Positions 6,814-12,387 of a DNA stretch of 13,260 bases are shown in pieces (the stretch's first letter is position 1; every line of letters begins with the position of its first letter). A program made the translations under genes and the position numbers. The stretch comes from Dehalococcoidia bacterium (GTDB lineage Bacteria > Chloroflexota > Dehalococcoidia > Plut-88900). The DNA lies in the NCBI GenBank assembly GCA_012270635.1, contig JAAXHX010000123.1, positions 1 through 13,260 of the forward strand. Reading direction: 5' to 3'. The notes under the pieces were generated by a model that was given only the letters and a program-made list of their open reading frames with translations, did no database searches and had not been told where the DNA came from.

Positions 6814-7689
6814 TTGCCCCCGACCCTGGAAGAAGCCTACGCTTATTGCACCGACCTGACGCGTCGCAGGGCCCGCAACTTCTACTACGCCTTCATCACC
6901 CTCCCCAAGGAGAAACGCAAGGCTATCTACGCGGCCTATGCCTTCTGCCGCCTGTCGGACGACTACAGCGACGAAGAGATCCCCGTAGACGAGAAAGCGG
7001 CGCTGCTCACGCGGCTGCACCGGGATCTGGACGAAGCCTTCGAGGGGAGCCCGGAGTCGCCGGTCTTCGTGGCCCTGCTGGACGCGTGCCGCAAGTTCGG
7101 CATTCCCAAGGACTACTTCCACGAGATCATCAAGGGCGTCGAGATGGACCTGGTAATCCACAGCTACCCGAGCTTCGAGGAGCTGTACCAGTACTGCTAT
7201 AGGGTGGCGTCAGTGGTGGGGCTGGTGTGCATAGAGATATTCGAGTACACGGACCCGAGGGCCCGGGAGTTCGCCACCGACATGGGGATAGCCATGCAGC
7301 TTACGAACATTCTGCGGGACATCGAGGAGGACTGCGGGCGAGGGAGGGTGTACCTGCCCGAGAACGAGCTGGCACAGCACGGCGTTACGCCCGAGTCGCT
7401 GCGAGCCCGGGACTCTGGGCCGGAGTTTCGGGCGATGATGGCCCAGCAGGTCGGGCGGGCGCGCGATTACTTCGAAAGGAGCGCGGCGCTCCTCCCCCTG
7501 CTGGCCCCCCGCTCCCGCCTCTGCCCCGCCGTGCTGCGGGCCCTGTACTCTGCGCTGTTGGACAGGATCGAGGCACGGGACTACAACGTATTCGGCGAGC
7601 GGGTGGCGCTCAGCTCCAGGGAGAAGCTGACGCTGACGGCCCGGGTCTGGTCCGCCACCATGCTCCGCAACCTGGTGCGGCGTTGGTAG
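6814..7689 (+). CDS. Squalene/phytoene synthase family protein (probable squalene-forming HpnD/SQS type)
   Basis: A 291-residue head-to-head prenyl synthase of the all-helical class. In this place it should join two farnesyl diphosphates into presqualene diphosphate or squalene, the substrate of the cyclase encoded 4 bases upstream. The first Asp motif is DDYSDEE (D49, D50, D53) after YAFCRLS; the second is D169-x3-D173 in NILRDIEEDCGRGRVYLP. ARNFYYAFITLP (20-31) is the typical N-terminal signature. No HpnC- or HpnE-like gene is adjacent, so it is unclear whether it forms squalene alone or only presqualene diphosphate; NILRDIEED...GRVYLP is also shared with phytoene synthases. The start is TTG 6814, and no better in-frame start is near. 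The last 7 bases overlap the next gene. Family is sure; product specificity is inferred from context. Confidence 0.92.
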   Translation: MPPTLEEAYAYCTDLTRRRARNFYYAFITLPKEKRKAIYAAYAFCRLSDDYSDEEIPVDEKAALLTRLHRDLDEAFEGSPESPVFVALLDACRKFGIPKDYFHEIIKGVEMDLVIHSYPSFEELYQYCYRVASVVGLVCIEIFEYTDPRAREFATDMGIAMQLTNILRDIEEDCGRGRVYLPENELAQHGVTPESLRARDSGPEFRAMMAQQVGRARDYFERSAALLPLLAPRSRLCPAVLRALYSALLDRIEARDYNVFGERVALSSREKLTLTARVWSATMLRNLVRRW

Positions 7690-8120
7690 AGGACGGCTCC
7701 CCCTTCGAACCCCGCATCTCCGCGTTCCTGGAAACGCATTTCGTCGGATGTCTGGCCACGGTGGACGAAAGGGGACAACCCTACGTTGTTCCGGTCTGCT
7801 ACGCCGCGGGCCCCGACCGCATCTTCAGCATCATCGACGAAAAGCCGAAGGACGTGTCGCGCAGGGAGCTGAAGAGGATACGCAATATCAGGGCGAACCC
7901 CTGGGTGTGCCTTACCGTCGACACCTATGACGACGATTGGTCTCGGCTGGGGTACGTGATGGTGCGGGGGACAGCGGTAATAGCCACGTCTGGGCCCGAG
8001 CACGATGCCGCGGTTCCCCTGCTGCGGGCGCGCTACCGGCAATACCGACATCTGAATTTCGAAGGCAGGGCGGTCATCGCCATCTCGCCCCGGAGGGTGG
8101 TGGCGTGGGGTCGGGTGTAG
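7683..8120 (+). CDS. PPOX-class, probable F420-dependent flavin/deazaflavin-binding protein (Rv0121-like)
   Basis: A 145-residue split-barrel protein of the pyridoxamine-phosphate-oxidase-like superfamily, resembling the mycobacterial Rv0121 group of probable F420-binding enzymes. Diagnostic pieces are GCLATVDERGQPYVVPVCY (residues 22-40, first barrel strands), DEKPKD (52-57), RIRNIRANPWVCLTVD (65-80) and especially YDDDWSRLGYVMVRGTA (82-98). It ends in the VIAISPRRVVAWG strand. The substrate is unknown. TTG 7683 is taken as start because it is in frame, overlaps the preceding stop by 7 bases and gives the usual short leader before the first strand; no strong ribosome site is visible, consistent with translational coupling. 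It is the last gene of the hopanoid operon, and its stop lies one base from the stop of the converging amidohydrolase. A role in hopanoid reduction is possible but only suggested by position. Confidence 0.85.
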   Translation: MVEDGSPFEPRISAFLETHFVGCLATVDERGQPYVVPVCYAAGPDRIFSIIDEKPKDVSRRELKRIRNIRANPWVCLTVDTYDDDWSRLGYVMVRGTAVIATSGPEHDAAVPLLRARYRQYRHLNFEGRAVIAISPRRVVAWGRV

Positions 8121-8121
8121 G

Positions 8122-9261
8122 CTAGATGCCGTAGGCGCGTCGGGCGTTCCCACCCAGGACCGCGTTCCGGTCGTCTTCCGGGAGGTCTTTCAACACGCTG
8201 CGCACACTGTTGACCGCGTCCCAATGGCCGTCGGAGTGTGGATAGTCGGCGGCCCACATGAAGGACTGGGCTCCTACGTGCCGGACGCTGACCGCGGCCA
8301 ACTCTTCATCGGCATCCATGGTTATGAGGCACTGGCGTTGGAAGTACTCCGAGGGTTTGAGCTTCAGGGAGGTGGAAAATCCCGTGTGCTCAAAGGTGTC
8401 GTCCATCCGGTCCAGCCAATACGGGAGCCAGCCGCACCCCGACTCCAGCAAGACCATGGTGAGCCGTGGAAAGCGTTCCAGGACGGCGCCGTTCATCACG
8501 GTGGTGAAACCCAGCTGAACCTCGCTCATGAACATGACGTATATCCACCAGGTCGAGCGGCCCATCTTCACGTCGAACAGCTCCTCGCCCATCATCCTGG
8601 GCGCCCCGCCGATATGGAGGGCGATGGGAGCGCCGACCTCCTCGGCCTCGGCCCAGAAGCGGTCGTTGGTCGGATCCCCGTACTGCCTGTTTCCCGAAGG
8701 GTAGGCCCGGAGCATGATCCCCCTGGCGCCGGCGGCCACCGCCCTCTTCATCTCCTCGGCGGCGAGGGCCGGGTCTAGCAGGCAGACGTGGGCGACGGGT
8801 ATGAGACGCTCCGGCGACTCCCCACACCAGTCCAGCAGCCAGTTGTTGTAGGCCCGGCAGTAAGCGTCTCCTAGCTCGGGGTCGGTGCATCCACCCTCCC
8901 AGGTGATGCCGAGAGACGGGTAGAGGACCACCTTGTCGATCCCTTCCTCATCGAGGACGGCGAGTCGTTCCTTCGGGTCCCAGCCCCCGGGGGCGAAGGC
9001 TATGCCCTCCTCATAGGAGATGACGCCGGGGGTGAAGTGGGGTTCCAGATCCCGGCCTATGGCGCCCATGTCCCCGAACACCCCGTGCCTGTACCCCCAC
9101 GGCTCCCCGTCTATGATCCACTGGTCCCAGCCCTGGGCATCCTTCTGCAAGCGGAGGGCTCGGTCCCTGTATTTCGGCTCAAGGTAGCGCTGCCAGAGGT
9201 CGGGGGGTTCCAGGACGTGGCTGTCGGCGTCGATTATCGGGCAACCTTCTCCTCCGCTCAT
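8122..9261 (-). CDS. Amidohydrolase-2 family metal-dependent hydrolase
   Basis: A 379-residue TIM-barrel hydrolase/decarboxylase of the amidohydrolase-2 group (relatives include aminocarboxymuconate-semialdehyde and gamma-resorcylate decarboxylases). The metal-site opening is IDADSHVLEPP with D11, D13 and H15. IALHIGG (H216), the LLESGCGWLPYWLDRMDD segment with E273, and WAADYPHSDG (D339) are the later conserved landmarks. The start ATG 9261 is chosen because it begins right before IDADSH and overlaps the upstream stop as ATGA. A longer in-frame extension to 9372 would add 37 low-complexity Arg/Gly residues within the preceding gene and is not credible. It is the last of three coupled genes with an enoyl-CoA hydratase and a small membrane protein, suggesting degradation of an organic acid or aromatic-like compound. 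The substrate cannot be predicted. Confidence 0.93.
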   Translation of the reverse strand: MSGGEGCPIIDADSHVLEPPDLWQRYLEPKYRDRALRLQKDAQGWDQWIIDGEPWGYRHGVFGDMGAIGRDLEPHFTPGVISYEEGIAFAPGGWDPKERLAVLDEEGIDKVVLYPSLGITWEGGCTDPELGDAYCRAYNNWLLDWCGESPERLIPVAHVCLLDPALAAEEMKRAVAAGARGIMLRAYPSGNRQYGDPTNDRFWAEAEEVGAPIALHIGGAPRMMGEELFDVKMGRSTWWIYVMFMSEVQLGFTTVMNGAVLERFPRLTMVLLESGCGWLPYWLDRMDDTFEHTGFSTSLKLKPSEYFQRQCLITMDADEELAAVSVRHVGAQSFMWAADYPHSDGHWDAVNSVRSVLKDLPEDDRNAVLGGNARRAYGI

Positions 9262-9443
9262 GGGCTGCCCCAAACGTCGGTGAAATACAGCAGCAGGACT
9301 GCCAGACCGCCGGCCAATATCAGGGCGAGCAGAAGGGTTACGAACGCCATCTTGGCCGCGCCCATGACCCACTTCACCGGCAGGGTGACGAGCCAGACCA
9401 AGGCCTTGAAGGGGAGGCAGAGGAGCTTGCCTAGGGCGCTCAA
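9258..9443 (-). CDS. Small single-pass membrane protein
   Basis: A 61-residue protein with no recognisable family. An amphipathic, Lys-containing N-terminal half (LPFKALVWLVTLPVKWVMGAAK) is followed by a hydrophobic stretch of about 22 residues (MAFVTLLLALILAGGLAVLLLYF, roughly residues 32-54) and a short polar end. It is probably an inner-membrane protein, with the positive half cytosolic. The start is TTG 9443, one base after the enoyl-CoA hydratase stop, and its TGA overlaps the amidohydrolase ATG. Such tight packing on both sides is the main evidence that it is a real gene. No signal-peptidase site is obvious. Function is unknown; it might tether its operon partners to the membrane, which is a guess. 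Confidence 0.7.
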   Translation of the reverse strand: MSALGKLLCLPFKALVWLVTLPVKWVMGAAKMAFVTLLLALILAGGLAVLLLYFTDVWGSP

Positions 9444-9444
9444 G

Positions 9445-10257
9445 TCAGCGGCCCTGGAAGTCCGGCTTGCGCTTTTCCAGGAAGGCGTCGACGGCCTCGG
9501 CGTGGTCGCGGCTGAGGAAGGACAATCCCTCGGTAGCCAGGGACGCTTCCAGCACGAGGTTCACTTCGTCGCGGAGACGTTTGTTCAGGGCCATCTTCGT
9601 CCATCGTATCGCGAGGGTCGGGCCGGAGGCCAGCCTTTGGGCCAGCTTCATGGCCTCGGGGACGACTTCCTCCCTGGTAACCACATGGTTGACGAGGCCG
9701 AGGCCCAGGGCCTCCTTGGCGCTGACAAGGTCTCCGGTCAGCAGCATCTCCTTGGCCTTGGAGAGGCTGACCAAGAGGGGCCATATAGCCGCGCCGCCGT
9801 CGCCTGCGACTATCCCGACGCTAACGTGCGGGTCCCCGATCCGGGCCTCTTCCGAGGCGATGATGATGTCCGAGAGAAGCGCCAAAGTCGCCCCGAGACC
9901 GATGGCGTGGCCGTTGACGGCGGCGATGATGGGCTGGGGGACTTCCAGCAAGTTCCTAACGAGCTTGCGGGGGCCTTGCAATATCCAGCCGTGGACATAT
10001 TCCCTCAGGCCGTCCGGGTCCCGGGCGCGGTCCTGCATGCCTCGCAGGTCGCCGCCGGCGGAGAAGGCCTTGCCGGCGCCGGTGAGGACCACGGCATTGA
10101 CCTCCGAGTCCTCCGCGACCAGACCGAAGACCTCTTCAAGCTCCTGGTGCATGAGGTGGTCAACGGCGTTGAGGGAGTCGGGGCGGTCCAGGGTCACGAG
10201 GGCCACGGAGTCCTTAACTACGACCCGTATAGATTCGAGGCTGCTGTAGTCCGTCAT
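9445..10257 (-). CDS. Enoyl-CoA hydratase/isomerase family protein
   Basis: A 270-residue crotonase-superfamily enzyme acting on acyl-CoA thioesters in the cytosol. The oxyanion-hole pieces are AFSAGGDLRGM (64-74) and NGHAIGLGATLALLSD (115-130). GIVAGDGGAAIWPLL (148-162) and KEMLLTGDLVSAKEALGLGLVNHV follow as in the family. Of the two catalytic glutamates of classical hydratases, the second is kept (E170), but the first is replaced by His (H144, in GDPHVSVGI). Many annotated homologues share the GIVAGDGG-IWPLLV form, so it may be a hydratase variant, an isomerase, or another crotonase reaction. The ATG at 10257 has AGAGG 10 bases upstream. It is first of a three-gene set with the small membrane protein and amidohydrolase; 69 bases separate it from the permease upstream. 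The start, family and strand are secure; the reaction is not. Confidence 0.95.
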   Translation of the reverse strand: MTDYSSLESIRVVVKDSVALVTLDRPDSLNAVDHLMHQELEEVFGLVAEDSEVNAVVLTGAGKAFSAGGDLRGMQDRARDPDGLREYVHGWILQGPRKLVRNLLEVPQPIIAAVNGHAIGLGATLALLSDIIIASEEARIGDPHVSVGIVAGDGGAAIWPLLVSLSKAKEMLLTGDLVSAKEALGLGLVNHVVTREEVVPEAMKLAQRLASGPTLAIRWTKMALNKRLRDEVNLVLEASLATEGLSFLSRDHAEAVDAFLEKRKPDFQGR

Positions 10258-10315
10258 ACTAATCTAACCTCTGCTGAGAGTCCGGCATGAATGGGATAAA
10301 TGATGGCGGGGCCCC

Positions 10316-10350
10316 GGGCTCCCGTCTTACTCCATCACGCCGGGAGGCCC
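10316..10350 (-). terminator. Weak imperfect hairpin at the end of the inner permease gene
   Basis: GGGCTCCCG (10316-10324) can pair with CGGGAGGCCC (10341-10350) with one bulged base. The loop contains the permease stop codon. There is no T-run, so termination is doubtful; it could equally reduce read-through into the enoyl-CoA hydratase gene or be chance in GC-rich DNA. Confidence 0.25.
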
Positions 10351-11538
10351 CTTCTTGTAATCCATATTATGCCTGATATAGGCCTCGCAGGTCTCTCCTT
10401 TCCGCCGTCCACTCTTTGCCATCATGAGGAAGGCCGCACCCAACAAGATTACGGTCAGAATTACGAGCATCGTGGAGACCGCGGCTATAGTCGGGCTAAT
10501 CTCAGTCCAAATGCCGTACCAAATCTCCTTGGGCAGAGTGCCTACCCGACTAGAAGACAGGAACAGGGCCATCAGTAGCTCATTAAACGAAATAAGGGCG
10601 GCGAAAATCGCCGCGACCGCCAAGCCCGGTTTCATCTGCGGCAACACCACCCGAGTCAACGTGGTCACGGGTCCCGCTCCCAGAATGGCCGCCACCTGGT
10701 CCTGGTTCCGCCCCACGTTCCTCAACGTAGCGCTCAATACGACTGTCACGAAGGGCAAGGCGAGCATGACGTGGCCCACCAGCAGGCCAGCGCTAATCAT
10801 CGGCACTTCCGGGTACGGGTCCTCGGGGGAGAGCAGAGCCTCGCTACGCCTGCTAGTCCATCCCGACAACCAGGGGATCAAGAGGTAGGCTGCCGTCAGC
10901 AGAAGGGTTACAGGCGCCCAGGGCCTGGACCGCTCATACCATAGGAGCAATATAGAGTCCCACTCCTTCATCGGCTTCCTGTAGAAGGTCTTGAAGAGCA
11001 GCAGGCCGACGGCCGTAATGCCCAAGGCAATGGCCAAGAATATCAGTGCGTACTCCCCCCAAACGGGGACCGGGAGTCCGGTGGGGGGACCGAGGAACGA
11101 GCGCAAATCTTTTGCCAGGAAGAAGAACAGGGCAACAGCCGTAATGAGTATCGGGACTATGAGAGGAGATATGATGATCGCATTCAATATGTCCCTGCCC
11201 CAGAACCGCCCCCGAGCAAGCCCGTAGGCCGCCAGCGCTCCTAATGGCACCGCCACCAATATCACGGCTATCGCGAGTTCAATGCTGATTATGGTGGTCG
11301 GCATCCAGTATATAGGTGCACTGAAGTGACAGCAGCCCCCGACGTGGAAGTAGTCTTGGTACCATGCCCACGTGAACCCCTTTGGCGGAAAACTCAGAAA
11401 TATCGAGTCCGTCACCGACATGGGCACGACAATGAGGCTGGGCAGGAACAGGAAGGCAAGGACCAGCGCCGCGAACGCGTACAACAGCGCCCTTCGGCCT
11501 GCCCATCCCCCGAGTCCTCTGGCGCCTCTGCCTTTCAT
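10327..11538 (-). CDS. ABC transporter permease, PotC-like with an enlarged middle region
   Basis: A 403-residue inner-membrane permease of the spermidine/putrescine (PotC) type. TM1 is at about 18-40 and TM2 at 82-107, after a periplasmic loop with a CC pair (69-70). TM3 is at about 118-141. The coupling-helix (EAA) motif spans about 282-305 (VAAILGAGP...LPQMKPG), and two or three further segments follow to residue 373. Ordinary PotC proteins have about 260-280 residues; the excess is an insertion at about 143-250 with two hydrophobic stretches (163-182, 209-227). A 30-residue polar C-terminal tail (from about 374) is absent from the sister copy. The ATG follows AAGGG (GGAAAGGGACTATG). It is about 74% identical to the permease at 12388-13260 but has no adjacent ATPase, second permease or binding protein, so how it forms a complete transporter is unclear. 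Confidence 0.9.
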   Translation of the reverse strand: MKGRGARGLGGWAGRRALLYAFAALVLAFLFLPSLIVVPMSVTDSIFLSFPPKGFTWAWYQDYFHVGGCCHFSAPIYWMPTTIISIELAIAVILVAVPLGALAAYGLARGRFWGRDILNAIIISPLIVPILITAVALFFFLAKDLRSFLGPPTGLPVPVWGEYALIFLAIALGITAVGLLLFKTFYRKPMKEWDSILLLWYERSRPWAPVTLLLTAAYLLIPWLSGWTSRRSEALLSPEDPYPEVPMISAGLLVGHVMLALPFVTVVLSATLRNVGRNQDQVAAILGAGPVTTLTRVVLPQMKPGLAVAAIFAALISFNELLMALFLSSSRVGTLPKEIWYGIWTEISPTIAAVSTMLVILTVILLGAAFLMMAKSGRRKGETCEAYIRHNMDYKKGPPGVME

Positions 11539-11592
11539 AGTCCCTTTCCACGCATACTGCCTGTGCCTGCCCGGGAGCCGGGCGTAGATAAA

Positions 11593-11697
11593 TCAGAGAC
11601 CCGTTATACCGCCCGGCGACGTCATTTGCTGAATGACCCTAAAGAACGGGTCGTTGTAGAAGGGAGCCGGTAACTTAGCCCCGGAGAGGGAAGAAAC
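11593..11697 (-). pseudogene. Possible C-terminal remnant of a lost gene
   Basis: A 34-codon open stretch with no start codon at its beginning ends in TGA 150 bases into this gap. It reads as protein-like sequence (LSGAKLPAPFYNDPFFRVIQ, then QMTSPGGITGL). It lies just upstream of the inner permease, where an ABC operon would normally hold another transporter gene. I cannot place it in a family, and the absence of a start and the short length mean chance is a serious alternative. Confidence 0.25.
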
Positions 11698-11699
11698 GA

Positions 11700-11734
11700 A
11701 TGGCCGGGGCCCCGGTTTAGGAGGCCCCGGCCAT
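11700..11734 (-). terminator. Perfect 12-bp hairpin after the lipoprotein gene
   Basis: ATGGCCGGGGCC (11700-11711) pairs perfectly with GGCCCCGGCCAT (11723-11734) around an 11-base loop. It lies 23 bases beyond the lipoprotein stop. On the minus strand it is followed by a T-rich run (TTCGTTTCTTCCCTC), so it is likely an intrinsic or RNA-stabilising terminator separating the lipoprotein gene from the inner permease. The T-run is interrupted, so efficiency is uncertain. Confidence 0.7.
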
Positions 11735-11756
11735 CGTATTCACCTTAAGTTGAGGT

Positions 11757-12344
11757 CTATCTCAGGGGGCTGGGGATGTTGCCGCAGGAGATCGCAGGGT
11801 CGTTCTCCAAGTCTGTGCCTCCGACAACTATTACGTAGGCCAAGCTGAACTGGAAGAACTGGGCGGGGGTGTTGACCATGCTTACGGACTCGCCGTCCAC
11901 GATGTCGAAAAGGAGGTAGTCGAACTGACCGCCGGGAGCTGCGCCCTCCTCGGGGCAGCCGCCCCGTCGGACTGCGGCGGAGTAGGGACCCGGGCCTGCA
12001 TCAGGCAGGGTGACTGTAACTTTCGTCTGCCGCTCGATCTGGATCAGATGGAGCTCCCCGGTCAGGCCCTCGGCTCCGATAGCCATCATGTCCGTAGAGC
12101 TCGCGGTAGCCAATATCTCCTCACCACCCACGAACTCCTCGGGGAGGGGCGCTCCCCCGACACCCGCAGGCGCAGGCGTGTTGGTCGGGCGTGGGGTGGC
12201 TTCATCTTCAGCCGGTTCGGGGGTGTCAATAGCCGCGGACTGGTCTCCGTTGCCATTGCCACCGCCACAGGCGACAGACAAGGTGAGCAGGGCCAGGAGC
12301 CCCACGAGTCCCAACAAGACCAGAGTCTTTTGAATGGTGCGCAT
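11757..12344 (-). CDS. Secreted lipoprotein of unknown function
   Basis: A 195-residue exported protein. The N-terminus is a lipoprotein signal: basic MRTIQK, a hydrophobic core (LVLLGLVGLLALLTL), then LSVAC with the putative lipidated Cys at 26 followed by a Gly/Asn-rich spacer. Ser at -3 is acceptable but not the commonest lipobox residue. Residues about 35-65 are a Pro/Thr/Glu/Ala linker (IDTPEPAEDEATPRPTNTPA) typical of extracellular tethers. The remainder (about 70-195) looks like a small beta-rich domain (GELHLIQIERQTKVTVTLPD, YLLFDIVDGESVSMV, FFQFSLAYVIVVGG) with two Cys (residues 129 region and near the end) that could pair outside the cell. It is not a solute-binding protein by length or pattern. 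The ATG has AAAAAGGA 9 bases upstream. It lies 43 bases after the outer permease, so likely co-transcribed with it, and ends in a strong hairpin. Family unknown. Confidence 0.8.
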   Translation of the reverse strand: MRTIQKTLVLLGLVGLLALLTLSVACGGGNGNGDQSAAIDTPEPAEDEATPRPTNTPAPAGVGGAPLPEEFVGGEEILATASSTDMMAIGAEGLTGELHLIQIERQTKVTVTLPDAGPGPYSAAVRRGGCPEEGAAPGGQFDYLLFDIVDGESVSMVNTPAQFFQFSLAYVIVVGGTDLENDPAISCGNIPSPLR

Positions 12345-12387
12345 CTGAATGGTCCTTTTTAGCCTTTCTTACTGTGTTGGCGTGGCG

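Noticed and set aside
9262..9372. Longer amidohydrolase starting at 9372.
   Set aside because: The extra 37 residues are low-complexity and overlap the small membrane protein; ATG 9261 starts just before the conserved IDADSH.
9037..10290. Long plus-strand open frame opposite the amidohydrolase and enoyl-CoA hydratase.
   Set aside because: It is the antisense of strongly recognisable genes, has no domain signal, and reflects high-GC codon bias.
11603..11631. TATAAC on the minus strand as a -10 element for the inner permease.
   Set aside because: No matching -35 hexamer at a 17-19 base distance, and the hexamer lies inside the possible gene remnant.
11326..11673. Plus-strand frame of 115 codons over the permease start and the gap.
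   Set aside because: It is antisense to the permease 5' end, with no recognisable domain and no good ribosome site.
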